From Streptomyces sp. CHD11 (GTDB lineage: Bacteria; Actinomycetota; Actinomycetes; Streptomycetales; Streptomycetaceae): DNA of 64,000 bases. Within the stretch, counting starts at the first letter, position 1; every line of letters begins with the position of its first letter. Position numbers and translations under genes: made by a program. This document shows positions 1-8,417 of this stretch, in pieces. The stretch covers positions 62,001-126,000 of the forward strand of contig NZ_JABTTS010000006.1 of NCBI RefSeq assembly GCF_018638295.1. Direction: 5' to 3'. The notes beneath the pieces were generated by a model, which saw only the letters and a program-made list of their open reading frames with translations, was not told the DNA's origin and searched no databases.

Positions 1-504
1 GCCGACACCCCGGGCACCCGCAAGGTGGCCCTGCGCTCCGCCATGGTGATGAGCCCGGACCGGGGCGGTGTCTTCGACGTCCTGTCCTGGATGACCCGGC
101 TCGGTCTGGGCGGGCCGGTCGCGGGCGGCGGGCAGTACGTGTCGTGGATCCACGACCACGACTTCGTCCGCGCGGTCGAGTTCCTGGCCGACCGTGACGA
201 CCTCACCGGACCGGTGAACCTGGCGGCGCCCGAGCCCCTTCCGCAGCGGGTGTTCATGCGGCATCTGCGGAAGGCGTGGCGCATGCCGGTGGGGCTGCCC
301 GCGACGCGGTGGATGGCCGAGGTGGGCGCGTTCGCACTCCGGTCGGACACCGAACTGCTGCTCAAGAGCCGCCGGGTGGTGCCCGGCCGGCTGCTCGACG
401 CGGGTTTCGGCTTCACGCACCCGAGCTGGCCGGAGGCGGCCCGCGACCTGGCGCGGCGCCGACGGGACGGAGGGAGGGGCGGCTCCTCGAGTATCACTCT
501 GTAG
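1..504 (+). CDS. TIGR01777-type NAD-dependent epimerase, 5' truncated
   Basis: The frame is open from base 1 to a TAG at 502-504, so the start lies outside the window and only the last 167 residues are visible. The visible part resembles the C-terminal half of TIGR01777/DUF1731 epimerases: a YVSWIHDHDFVRAVEFL segment (residues 46-62) is the usual WIHIDD stretch, followed by GPVNLAAPEP and a C-terminal DUF1731-like part with the LLDAGFGFTHPSW ending. These are SDR-superfamily proteins with an N-terminal Rossmann fold, which is not visible here, and no well-defined substrate. The family call is from motif recognition; the reaction is unknown. Confidence 0.85.
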   Translation, partial: ADTPGTRKVALRSAMVMSPDRGGVFDVLSWMTRLGLGGPVAGGGQYVSWIHDHDFVRAVEFLADRDDLTGPVNLAAPEPLPQRVFMRHLRKAWRMPVGLPATRWMAEVGAFALRSDTELLLKSRRVVPGRLLDAGFGFTHPSWPEAARDLARRRRDGGRGGSSSITL

Positions 505-713
505 TACATCGAGGCCACCACGCGTGACTTCCATCAGAACGCCTCGAGGATCCTCACCGCGGCCCAGTGCGCCGAGCGCGGCGAGCTAACACGGTGACCA
601 GGAACGGACGGCCGGTCGCCGTACTGTCGCCCGTCGCGCCCATGGTCCTGGAGGGCGCGCGGCCGGAGGACGAGGACGCCTCGTCGACCGCGGTCCACTC
701 GCGATGGGCCTGA
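505..713 (+). pseudogene. Decayed Phd/YefM-type antitoxin
   Basis: Two frames together spell an antitoxin of the Phd/YefM family. Frame 505-594 reads YIEATTRDFHQNASRIL and then AERGE, which is the usual N-terminal half. The frame ending at the TGA at 711-713 reads TVTRNGRPVAVLSPV, which is the usual beta-hairpin and neck. A shift of frame near 585-592 separates the halves, and the expected start codon is replaced by the TAG that ends the upstream epimerase. No toxin gene follows. This is probably a dead remnant; a programmed frameshift is unlikely because there is no start codon. Confidence 0.7.
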
Positions 714-898
714 CTCACCGTGGGCGCGCAGTCCGCGCGCCGTGCCGATCCCCGGCTTCCGATCGGTCGCCCAGGCGGAGGGGGTCGCGGGGGCTGGAGA
801 AGGGCGCGCTCACCCGGCGCGCGGATGACCGAGGCGCGGCGCGTTCTCGCCCCCCGTCGGGGCGGGCGGTGAAGGGGGCGCCCGGTCCGGGCGTTTCG

Positions 899-982
899 TG
901 CGGCAGCCGTCCCGCCCGTCGGTGCGTATCCGCGGTCCCCCGCGGATCCACCCCCACCCGACGGTGGGGAACGGCTGCCGCA
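899..982. repeat. Nested palindrome, cruciform-like
   Basis: Outer arms TGCGGCAGCCGT (899-910) and ACGGCTGCCGCA (971-982) are perfectly complementary. They enclose two separate hairpins, ATCCGCGG/CCGCGGAT (928-935, 940-947) and CCCCACC/GGTGGGG (952-958, 963-969). The whole could fold as a three-way structure in RNA or single-stranded DNA. Its function is unknown. Confidence 0.7.
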
Positions 983-1055
983 TCCCCCCTGGAGATGGCC
1001 TTCGGAAGCACCTTGCTCCAAGTGTGAAGCTTTTGTGGAGCAGAGTTGAGCATAG

Positions 1056-1087
1056 GTCCGTTACCGGCCGCAATGGGCCGGACGGAC
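1056..1087. terminator. Hairpin, possible terminator
   Basis: GTCCG (1056-1060) pairs with CGGAC (1083-1087) and the inner CCGGCC (1064-1069) pairs with GGCCGG (1076-1081). The hairpin is followed by ATAATCCGTTTG. It could end transcription in either direction, but there is no clear U tract. Confidence 0.4.
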
Positions 1088-1100
1088 ATAATCCGTTTGT

Positions 1101-1372
1101 GGAAGGTGTGCGTCTCGCGCGGCCCCGCGCCGCCGGTCCGCCGTCCTCGGCCCCGGCCCGTGTACGGCATCGCCGTCGCCAGGACCGTCGCGAACCGCAT
1201 GTTCGCCTCCGGTGGCAGTTCGGCCATGTGCCGCACCGTGCGGGCGACGTCCGCGACGTCCGTCACCGGCTCGGGAACGGTCTGTCCGTTCGCCTGGAGG
1301 ACGCCGGTCTCCATGCGCCGTGTCATGTCGGCCGCCGCGTTGCCGATGTCGATCTGGCCCACCGCGATCCGG
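1101..1372 (-). pseudogene. Duplicated 3' fragment of the SDR gene
   Basis: These 272 bases match 3306-3577, the 3' end of the SDR gene and its downstream flank, in the same orientation. I count six differences by eye, all transitions. One of them changes the SDR stop (TGA in the intact gene, complement of 3352-3354) to CGA here. The fragment lacks the nucleotide-binding and catalytic parts, so it is a pseudogene piece. Together with the intact copy it forms a direct repeat around the 1511-3184 gene. Confidence 0.9.
1101..1372. repeat. 272-bp direct repeat, left copy
   Basis: Left copy of the direct repeat whose right copy is at 3306-3577, with an offset of 2,205 bases. Identity breaks sharply at both ends, after GGAAGGTGTG on one side and GATCCGG on the other. 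Confidence 0.9.
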
Positions 1373-1510
1373 CTGCTGCCGTGGAACGCGGGCGCTGCCA
1401 CGGACGGCACCGGTTACGGGTCGGTAAACGTTGCATGACGATGTGCGTTCATCTGTTCATACTCCAGTTACCCTCCCGAGACCCGGTCCGGTCCGTGAAG
1501 GGGAATGTCC

Positions 1511-3184
1511 TTGAGTACTCCCGCCCACCGTCCCATGGCTCACCCGTCGGTGACTGGCGCGGCTCCGCAACGGCAGCGTCCGCCGAGGCTCGCCACGTCC
1601 CGGGAGCGCGCCCTCGCGGACATCCAGCGCACCGCGGGCAACCGGGCCGCGGTGACCGTCATGAGGTCCGGCGGGACCGGGACCACCGGGACCACCGGAA
1701 CCACCGGGAACGCCGGAACCACCGGGAACGCCGGGAGTACGGCCGAGGCCAAGGCCCCGGGGACGCCGGCGCCCACGAGCGGCGAAGCCGCCGCGAAGAG
1801 CAAGGCGTCCCCCGAGAAGAAGAGTTTTCACGACCGCGTCAGCCACGCCCTCGAAAGGGCCCAGCAGTCCTTCGCGCATCTCGACACCTGGGTCAGTAAC
1901 GTGCACTCTCCCGTCAACGCGGGATTCCTCAGCAAGGCCTCCGTCACCAACGATGCCGGTCTCAGACAGGACGTAGCCGCTTCGGGGGCCGCCGCCGTGG
2001 GGGTGGGCGCCGGCGCCGAGATGCTCGAGACCGTGGTCGCCGGAATGGAGGCGCGCGAGGCCAGGAAGGAAGCCAAGGAGCACGGGAGCGGGGCCGCCTT
2101 CCACACCGCGAACAAGAAGGCCAAGAGCACGACGGCCGACGCCGGCCTCGCCGCCGCCGGCACGGTCAGCGAGGCCCTGCTCATCGCCAGGCAGGCGGCC
2201 AGGCTCCACGAGGCGGCGAGCGTGGCCAGGCCGGTGGGCACGGTGGCCGGTGTCAGTGGCGGTGCGACCGGCCTGGTGATAGGTGGCCGTGCCGCGGCCC
2301 GCACCTATACGACGGACAGGAAGCGCAGGAAACTGAAGAACGTCACCATGCCCGCCGGACCGGGCGAGGAGGCGATGGGCGAGCTGCGGCAGGCACTGGC
2401 GAATGCCGGGGAGGCGACGGCCGAGGCGCACGCCGCGCTGGACATGTACGTGGCCGACGCGGGCGACACCCCGCTGGCCCGTTTCGAGATGGCCATCGAC
2501 GCGGCCTTCGAGACGACGAAGCCGCTGGCCGAGGCCGCCGCGGCACTCAAGCGGGAAATGGACAAGAAGGCGCTGTACGAGGAGCTGCCCGCGGCTCACC
2601 GGTACGCGCTCAAGAAGCAGCGCAACAAGGAAGTCAAGCAGGCCCTCACCGCCGTCGGCCAGACCACCAGGGCCGCGGGAGCCATCACGACGGCGACCTC
2701 CATCGGACTGGGCGGAGCGCTGCTGACCAGCCCGGTCGGCTGGGCCCTCGCCGGCACCGCGGCCCTGATCCTCTTCGGCGTCGCCGGCTACAAGGGAGGC
2801 CGTGCGGCCAAGAACCGCTACGACGGTGCCCGCCACCCCGAACTCCACGCGGCGCCCGTGGAGTCGGAGGACTCGGCTCCGAAGGAGCCCATGTCCCGCG
2901 GGGAGGCGCTGCGGGAGGCCCTGAAGTTCTGGAAGAAGGCGGAGAACAGCGAACGCAAGGCCGTGGCGCGCAGGATCTACCAGTACGCGGCGGGTCCGAC
3001 CGTCAACGCCCAGTCCGGAGTGACCGACGAACTGCGGGAGACGGCCCGGGAGATCCTCATCGTTCTCAAGGCGGGCCCCGCCGATCACCGCACGGACCGG
3101 GTGGCCTGGGAGGGGAGCCTCAACGACCCGGAGAAGACCGAGGTGTGGATCAAGGAGATCGAGCAGGCGCTGTCCTCGGCCTGA
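1511..3184 (+). CDS. Putative injection-system-associated protein with IQRTAGNRAAV motif
   Basis: The protein is about 557 residues and its function is not known. The N terminus is basic and disordered and contains IQRTAGNRAAV at about residues 38-48. This resembles the LQRxAGNxAV sequence near the N terminus of many actinobacterial DUF4157 and contractile-injection-system-linked proteins. A Gly/Thr repeat (about 54-78) follows, then an Ala-rich helical region and two small-residue hydrophobic stretches (about 384-430) that could insert in a membrane. No protease HExxH or nuclease motif is seen. I chose TTG 1511 because GAAGGGG (1497-1503) sits 7 bases before it; ATG 1505 is only 1 base from that sequence. 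The gene stands alone between two copies of a 272-bp repeat, suggesting recent arrival. The motif is visible; the export role is inference. Confidence 0.7.
   Translation: MSTPAHRPMAHPSVTGAAPQRQRPPRLATSRERALADIQRTAGNRAAVTVMRSGGTGTTGTTGTTGNAGTTGNAGSTAEAKAPGTPAPTSGEAAAKSKASPEKKSFHDRVSHALERAQQSFAHLDTWVSNVHSPVNAGFLSKASVTNDAGLRQDVAASGAAAVGVGAGAEMLETVVAGMEAREARKEAKEHGSGAAFHTANKKAKSTTADAGLAAAGTVSEALLIARQAARLHEAASVARPVGTVAGVSGGATGLVIGGRAAARTYTTDRKRRKLKNVTMPAGPGEEAMGELRQALANAGEATAEAHAALDMYVADAGDTPLARFEMAIDAAFETTKPLAEAAAALKREMDKKALYEELPAAHRYALKKQRNKEVKQALTAVGQTTRAAGAITTATSIGLGGALLTSPVGWALAGTAALILFGVAGYKGGRAAKNRYDGARHPELHAAPVESEDSAPKEPMSRGEALREALKFWKKAENSERKAVARRIYQYAAGPTVNAQSGVTDELRETAREILIVLKAGPADHRTDRVAWEGSLNDPEKTEVWIKEIEQALSSA
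1671..1730. repeat. GGNACCACC-type 9-bp repeats in coding sequence
   Basis: An imperfect 9-base repeat (GGGACCACC and variants, with a GGGAACGCC variant repeated at 18-base spacing) encodes a Gly-Thr-Thr/Gly-Asn-Ala linker in the 1511-3184 gene. Such repeats usually vary in length between strains. Confidence 0.7.
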
Positions 3185-3305
3185 CCGGGAGGCGCGGAGC
3201 GTGGGGAGGGGGCGGCACCGTCGGGACGGGGCTGGGCCCGCGCCGGACCGCGGGTACGCACCGGCGTGGAACGGCTGTCGCACGAGGACGTGAGACCCCG
3301 CTGGC

Positions 3306-3577
3306 GGAAGGTGTGCGTCTCGCGCGGCCCCGCGCCGCCGGTCCGCCGTCCTCAGCCCCGGCCCGCGTACGGCATCGCCGTCGCCAGGACCGTCGCGAAC
3401 TGCATGTTCGCCTCCAGTGGCAGTTCGGCCATGTGCCGCACCGTGCGGGCGACGTCCGCGACGTCCATCACCGGCTCGGGAACGGTCTGTCCGTTCGCCT
3501 GGAGGACGCCGGTCTCCATGCGCCGTGTCATGTCGGTCGCCGCGTTGCCGATGTCGATCTGGCCCACCGCGATCCGG
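3306..3577. repeat. 272-bp direct repeat, right copy
   Basis: Right copy of the direct repeat (left copy 1101-1372). It covers the last 75 or so codons of the intact SDR gene, its stop codon and 46 bases of downstream flank, so this is probably the parental copy. Confidence 0.9.
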
Positions 3578-4134
3578 TACGGCCGTCCGTCCAGCGAGAG
3601 GGACTTGGTCAGGCCCGTCAGCGCGTGCTTGGTCGCGGTGTAGGCGACCGAGTGGGGCCGGGGGGTGTGCGCGGAGACGGAGCCGTTGTTGATGATCCGG
3701 CCGCCTCGGGGGTCCTGCTCCTTCATCTGCCGGTACGCCGCCTGCGCGCACAGGAACGCCCCGTTGAGGTTGGTGTCCACCACGTGCCGCCAGGCCTCGT
3801 AGGGCAGTTCCTCCACCGGCACGCCGCCGGGGCCGGACGTCCCCGCGTTGTTGAACAGCAGGTCCACCCGGCCGAAGCGCCCGACCGCCGCCGCGAACAG
3901 CCCGCTCACGTCCTGGGGACGTGACACGTCCGTCCGTACGGCGAGCGATCCGCCCCCGCCGGGTTCCCGTGCGGCGAGCGCCGCGGTCTCCTCCAGGGTC
4001 TCCTTGCGGCGTCCCGCGAGCGCCACCGACCAGCCCGCGCGCAGCAGTTCCACCGCCACCGCGCGCCCGATGCCGGAGCCCGCCCCGGTCACCACCGCGA
4101 TCCCGGTCCGTCCGTCCGTTTCCTTGGGGTTCAT
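3352..4134 (-). CDS. Short-chain dehydrogenase/reductase
   Basis: A 260-residue classical SDR, probably a cytosolic NAD(P)-dependent oxidoreductase of unknown substrate. TGAGSGIG near residue 16 is the Rossmann glycine motif, NNAG (about 95) stabilises the core sheet, and the catalytic Ser and YTATK (about 163-167) are present. Length is normal for the family. ATG 4134 is preferred over the ATG at 4164 because the TGxxxGIG motif then sits at the usual distance from the N terminus. The last 75 codons are duplicated upstream at 1101-1372. It diverges from phoD with 134 bases between. The substrate cannot be read from sequence. Confidence 0.88.
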   Translation of the reverse strand: MNPKETDGRTGIAVVTGAGSGIGRAVAVELLRAGWSVALAGRRKETLEETAALAAREPGGGGSLAVRTDVSRPQDVSGLFAAAVGRFGRVDLLFNNAGTSGPGGVPVEELPYEAWRHVVDTNLNGAFLCAQAAYRQMKEQDPRGGRIINNGSVSAHTPRPHSVAYTATKHALTGLTKSLSLDGRPYRIAVGQIDIGNAATDMTRRMETGVLQANGQTVPEPVMDVADVARTVRHMAELPLEANMQFATVLATAMPYAGRG

Positions 4135-4268
4135 GGCCCCGCAGCGTACGGGAGGGGCCGCCATGCGGACCTCATCCGACCGTCATCCGAATGCCGTGTA
4201 CGCGTCAACGTGGGGTCGTCCCCGCGCACTGCAATTCCTTCCGCACCCACCTGCCAGGGGAGGAACGG

Positions 4269-5921
4269 ATGACACCCGAGGTCCGCCAGTCGCAGCACGC
4301 CTCACCGCACGCCCCCGAACTCCGCGCCGCGGCACGGCACATCGGCCGCCGCCGCTTCCTGACCGCCACCGGGGCCGCCGCCGCACTCGCCTTCGCGGTC
4401 AACGTACCCGGCGCGCGCACCGCGGCCGCCGCCGAACTCGACACCGCCCGGATCACCGACGACCCCTTCACGCTCGGCGTCGCCTCCGGCGACCCCCACC
4501 CCGACTCCGTCCTGCTGTGGACCCGGCTGGCCCCCGTCCCGTACCGGGCCGACAGCGGGCTGCCCGCGAAACGCGTCACCGTCGACTGGGAGATCGCCCT
4601 CGACGAGCGGTTCCGCCGCGTCGTCAGACGGGGCAAGGCGACCGCCCACCCCGAGTTCCACCACTCCGTGCACGTCGAGGCCGGTCACCTCGCCCCCGGG
4701 CAGGTCTATCACTACCGCTTCCGGGCGGGCCGCTTCGTGAGCCCGGCCGGCCGTACCCGCACCGCGCCCGCCTCCCGCAGCCGGACCGCGGGCCTCACCT
4801 TCGGCGTGGTCTCCTGCCAGCGCTACGACCAGGGCTACTGGACCGCCTACCGGCACCTCGCCGAGGAGGACCTGGACGTCGTCCTCCACCTCGGCGACTA
4901 CCTCTACGAGTACGCCGTCGACGACGTCGCCGGAGCCCGCGCCTACCCGGCCGGCACCCTGCCCGACCTGTTCCGGCGCGAGACGGTCACGCTGGAGGAC
5001 TACCGGCTGCGGTACGCCCTCTACAAGTCCGACCCCGACCTGCGGGCCGCACACGCCGCGCACCCCTTCGTCGTCACCTGGGACGACCACGAGACCGAGA
5101 ACAACTACGCCGGCGGCACCCCCGAGAACAGCGTGCCGCCGGAGGAGTTCCTGCTGCGCCGGGCCGCCGCCTACCGGGCCTACTGGGAGAACATGCCGCT
5201 GCGCCGGCCGCAGCTTCCCGACGGCCCGGACCTGAAGCTCCACCGCCGGCTGCACTGGGGCCGGCTGGCCCAGTTCGACGTGCTCGACACCCGTCAGTAC
5301 CGCTCCGACCAGGCCTACGGCGACGGCTGGCGGTACCCGGGTCCCGAGTCCGAGAACCCCGCGCGCACCCTCACCGGTGACGCCCAGGAGCGCTGGCTGC
5401 TGGGCGGCTGGCGTCGCTCGGACGCCGTGTGGAACGTGCTGCCCCAACAGGTCACGTTCTCCCAGCGGTTCAACTCGGCCACGGCGCCGTCCCAGGTCTC
5501 GATGGACTCCTGGGACGGCTACCCGGCCTCCCGCGAGCGGGTGCTGGCCGGCGCGCAGGCCGCCGGAGTCGAGAACCTCATGGTCCTCACCGGCGACGTG
5601 CACGTGCACTACGGCTTCGACATCAAACGCGACTTCTCCGATCCGGGCTCGAGGACCGTGGGCACGGAGATCGTCACCTCGTCCGTCAGCAGTGGTGGCA
5701 ACGGCTCCGAGAAGCCCGCCAACTGGGAGACGTACCTGGCCGCCAACCCGCACCTGCGGTTCTACAACGGGCTGCGCGGCTACACGACGGTGTCGCTCGG
5801 CCGTGAGCGGGCGCGCGCCGACTTCAAGACGCTCTCCCACGTGACCACGCGGGGCGCGCCGCTCACGACCGCCGCCTCCTTCGTGACGGAGGCGGGGGAG
5901 CAGGGGCTCAAGCCGGCGTGA
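4269..5921 (+). CDS. phoD: Secreted alkaline phosphatase D (PhoD family)
   Basis: A 550-residue secreted phosphodiesterase/phosphomonoesterase. An N-terminal twin-arginine signal (RRRFL, about residues 25-29, then an Ala-rich hydrophobic stretch) implies folded export with bound metal. The PhoD N-domain (SGDPHPDSVLLWTR) is followed by the metallophosphoesterase core: GDYLYEY, TWDDHETENN and TGDVHVHYG carry the expected Asp and His metal ligands. ATG 4269 has AGGGGAGG upstream. PhoD enzymes in Streptomyces are usually PhoP-regulated under phosphate limitation; I could not identify convincing PHO boxes in the 134-base upstream gap. The 3' end overlaps the convergent oxidoreductase gene by 14 bases. 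Confidence 0.93.
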   Translation: MTPEVRQSQHASPHAPELRAAARHIGRRRFLTATGAAAALAFAVNVPGARTAAAAELDTARITDDPFTLGVASGDPHPDSVLLWTRLAPVPYRADSGLPAKRVTVDWEIALDERFRRVVRRGKATAHPEFHHSVHVEAGHLAPGQVYHYRFRAGRFVSPAGRTRTAPASRSRTAGLTFGVVSCQRYDQGYWTAYRHLAEEDLDVVLHLGDYLYEYAVDDVAGARAYPAGTLPDLFRRETVTLEDYRLRYALYKSDPDLRAAHAAHPFVVTWDDHETENNYAGGTPENSVPPEEFLLRRAAAYRAYWENMPLRRPQLPDGPDLKLHRRLHWGRLAQFDVLDTRQYRSDQAYGDGWRYPGPESENPARTLTGDAQERWLLGGWRRSDAVWNVLPQQVTFSQRFNSATAPSQVSMDSWDGYPASRERVLAGAQAAGVENLMVLTGDVHVHYGFDIKRDFSDPGSRTVGTEIVTSSVSSGGNGSEKPANWETYLAANPHLRFYNGLRGYTTVSLGRERARADFKTLSHVTTRGAPLTTAASFVTEAGEQGLKPA

Positions 5922-6933
5922 CCACCGGGGCCTGAGCGGACTCCTGCGGGTAGCGGACGCCGACACGGTCCCGGATCGTGTCGAGCGTCCGCATCACGGC
6001 GAGGGTGCCGTCGAGCGGGACCAGCGGCGACTCGGTCTCACCGGCCCGCAGGGCGCGCATCACCTCGGCCGCCTCGTGCTTCAGGCTGCCCCGGGCGCCG
6101 TCGGCCGGGTCCGCCGTGAACTCCTCGGAGTCACGGCCGGTCCGGTGCAGGGTGAACCGCTCCGGGAAGAAGAAGCCGTACGGGATGTCGATCCGGCCCT
6201 TCGAACCGGTGATCGACGCGGAGGTCGCCGTTCCGCCCACGATGGAGCAGTGCACCGAAGCGAGAGCGCCGCTCTCCCAGGAGAGCAGTGCACCCGTCTG
6301 CAGATCGACGCCCTCCTCCGAGAGCACCGCTCGCGCCGCGATCTCCGACGGCTCCCCGAGCAGCAGCTGGGCGAACGACACCGGGTACACGCCGAGATCC
6401 AGCAGCGCGCCCCCGCCCAGCGCCGGGTCCCGCAGCCGGTGCGAGGCGGGGAAGGGCCCCTCGAGACCGAAGTCCGCGTGGACGCTGCGCACCTCACCGA
6501 TCGCCCCGTCGTCGACCAGCGCCTTCAGCCGCCGCACCATCGGATGGCAGTACATCCACATCGCCTCCATCAGGAAGCGCCCGGTGCCGCGCGCCAGCGC
6601 GACCAGCTCCGCCGCCTCCCGAGCGTTCAGCGTGAACGGCTTCTCGCACAGCACGTTCCGCCCGGACTCCAGCATCAGTCCGGCCGCCGCGCGGTGCGCC
6701 GCGTGCGGAGTGGCGACGTAGACGACGTCGATCTCCTCGTCCCGCGCCAGCGACTCCCAGTCCCCGTACGCCCGCGGTATCCCGAACCGCTCCGCGAACG
6801 CCTTCGCCGGCCCGGCCGACCGTGACGCCACCGCCACGATCTCCGCGTCCGGCATGTCCACCAGGTCCGCCGTGAACGTCGCGGCCATCCCGCCGGTCGC
6901 CAGGATTCCCCAGCGTGTCTTCTGCTCGGTCAT
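5908..6933 (-). CDS. Gfo/Idh/MocA family oxidoreductase
   Basis: A 341-residue protein with an N-terminal Rossmann domain and the family motif EKPF (in LCEKPFTLNAREAAEL, about residue 94), where Lys is the usual catalytic residue. The C-terminal domain (about 125-330) is the alpha/beta GFO/IDH domain. The family reduces or epimerises sugars and similar polyols with NAD(P); the substrate here is unknown. ATG 6933 is chosen because GGTGGGA lies just upstream and MTEQKTRWGILATGGMA is the typical start; longer versions add an unlikely N terminus. It is transcribed divergently from the MFS exporter gene. Confidence 0.9.
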   Translation of the reverse strand: MTEQKTRWGILATGGMAATFTADLVDMPDAEIVAVASRSAGPAKAFAERFGIPRAYGDWESLARDEEIDVVYVATPHAAHRAAAGLMLESGRNVLCEKPFTLNAREAAELVALARGTGRFLMEAMWMYCHPMVRRLKALVDDGAIGEVRSVHADFGLEGPFPASHRLRDPALGGGALLDLGVYPVSFAQLLLGEPSEIAARAVLSEEGVDLQTGALLSWESGALASVHCSIVGGTATSASITGSKGRIDIPYGFFFPERFTLHRTGRDSEEFTADPADGARGSLKHEAAEVMRALRAGETESPLVPLDGTLAVMRTLDTIRDRVGVRYPQESAQAPVVTPA

Positions 6934-7076
6934 TCGTCCCACCCTGTTCATGTCTTCCGCCGACGCGTCGCCACCGGACTGTCGTGGAAGCGCTCCCATG
7001 GCATCCTCGTTGACGCCGAGCACTCCGTACGAGCTGAGAGCATAGGTAGCCGATGGCATGAAAAGGGAGGGGTCAC

Positions 7077-8417
7077 ATGCCCGAGGGTGGGGCGTTCATA
7101 TCCAAATCGACCGAGAGCGGGACAGCGGGCACCACGGCGGAGGCGTCCGGGCAGGACGCGACGCCGGCCCCGCCGGCGCGGCGCACCACCGACGCGGTCC
7201 CCCGTGCCGGCCTGCTGGTCACCTTCATCCTCGGCGGCCTGACCGCCGTGACCCCGCTGGCGATGGACATGTACCTCCCCGCCCTGCCGGAGGTCACCCG
7301 CTCCCTGCACGCGTCCGCCGCGACCGTCCAGCTCACCCTCACCGCCTGCCTGGCCGGCATGGCGCTCGGGCAGCTCGTGGTCGGTCCGATGAGCGACCGC
7401 TGGGGCCGCCGCCGCCCCCTGCTCGTCGGCCTCGCGATCTACGTCGTCGCCACCGCGCTGTGCGCGTTCGCGCCGACCGTCGAGCTCCTGGTCGCCTGCC
7501 GGCTGGTGCAGGGCCTGGCGGGCTCGGCGGGCATCGTCATCGCGCGGGCGGTCGCGCGTGACCTGTACGACGGCGTGGCCCTGGCCCGCTTCTTCTCGAC
7601 CCTGATGCTGATCTCCGGAGTGGCGCCGATCATGGCGCCGCTGATCGGCGGGCAGGTGCTGCGGGTCACGGACTGGCGGGGCGTGTTCGTCGTGCTCACC
7701 GTCCTGGGCGTGCTCCTGACGGCCGTCGTCTGGACGAGGCTGCCGGAGACGCTGGCTCCCGCCGAACGTCACGGCGGCGGCGTCGGCGAGGCACTCGGCT
7801 CGATGCGCCGACTGCTCGCCGACCGGGCCTTCACCGGCTACATGCTCGCCGGCGGGTTCGCCTTCGCGTCCCTCTTCGCCTACGTCGCGGCCTCGCCCTT
7901 CGTCGTGCAGGAGATCTACGGCGCCTCCCCGCAGACGTTCAGCCTGCTGTTCGGCCTCAACTCGATCGGCCTGATGATCATGGGGCAGGTCAACGGCAAG
8001 ATCCTGGTCGGCCGGGTCCGGCTGGACAAGGTGCTCGGCATCGGGCTCGCCGTCGTGGTCCTCGCCGCGAGCGCGCTGCTGCTGATGTCGCTCGGTGTGT
8101 TCGGCGAGACCGGGCTGGTGCCGGTGGCCGCCGCGCTGTTCGTGCTGATGTCCGCGATGGGCATCACCATGCCCAACACCCAGACCCTCGCCCTGGTGCG
8201 CACCCGGCACGCGGCCGGCTCCGCGTCTGCCCTGCTCGGTACGACGTCCTTCCTCATCGCCGCGATCGCGTCCCCGCTGGTCGGAGTGGCCGGCGAGGAC
8301 ACCGCCGTGCCGATGGCCGTCGTCCAACTGGTCTCCGCCCTGGTGGCGCTGGGCTGCTTCCTGGGTATGTGCCGTCCGTGGAACGCGCGGACGGCGGAGA
8401 AGGGCGGGGGCATCTGA
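7077..8417 (+). CDS. Bcr/CflA-type MFS drug exporter
   Basis: A 446-residue, 12-helix major facilitator. A polar N-terminal tail of about 45 residues precedes TM1. MDMYLPALPE after TM1 is characteristic of the Bcr/CflA (DHA1) group, and GPMSDRWGRRRP is the loop 2-3 motif A. These proteins use the proton gradient to export chloramphenicol, bicyclomycin, sulfonamides or cysteine; the substrate here is not defined. GGGAGGGG upstream supports ATG 7077. It reads into the serine hydrolase gene, whose possible GTG start lies within this reading frame, so the two are probably cotranscribed. Confidence 0.9.
   Translation: MPEGGAFISKSTESGTAGTTAEASGQDATPAPPARRTTDAVPRAGLLVTFILGGLTAVTPLAMDMYLPALPEVTRSLHASAATVQLTLTACLAGMALGQLVVGPMSDRWGRRRPLLVGLAIYVVATALCAFAPTVELLVACRLVQGLAGSAGIVIARAVARDLYDGVALARFFSTLMLISGVAPIMAPLIGGQVLRVTDWRGVFVVLTVLGVLLTAVVWTRLPETLAPAERHGGGVGEALGSMRRLLADRAFTGYMLAGGFAFASLFAYVAASPFVVQEIYGASPQTFSLLFGLNSIGLMIMGQVNGKILVGRVRLDKVLGIGLAVVVLAASALLLMSLGVFGETGLVPVAAALFVLMSAMGITMPNTQTLALVRTRHAAGSASALLGTTSFLIAAIASPLVGVAGEDTAVPMAVVQLVSALVALGCFLGMCRPWNARTAEKGGGI

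Larger units (their letters stand above)
714..1100. other. Non-coding spacer with strong inverted repeats
   Basis: I see no credible coding sequence in this 387-base stretch. Apparent reading frames are biased by G+C content and match nothing. It contains a nested palindrome (899-982) and a second hairpin (1056-1087), and ends exactly where the duplicated dehydrogenase fragment begins at 1101. Confidence 0.6.

Noticed and set aside
715-1410. Long open frame on the minus strand through the SDR fragment
   Set aside because: Only the part at 1101-1372 has meaning, as a duplicated gene end whose stop was lost. The rest is G+C-biased spacer without family match or start signals.
1457-3751. 764-codon open frame on the minus strand opposite the inserted gene
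   Set aside because: It is the antisense shadow of 1511-3184 with Arg/Gly/Pro-rich composition and no motif.
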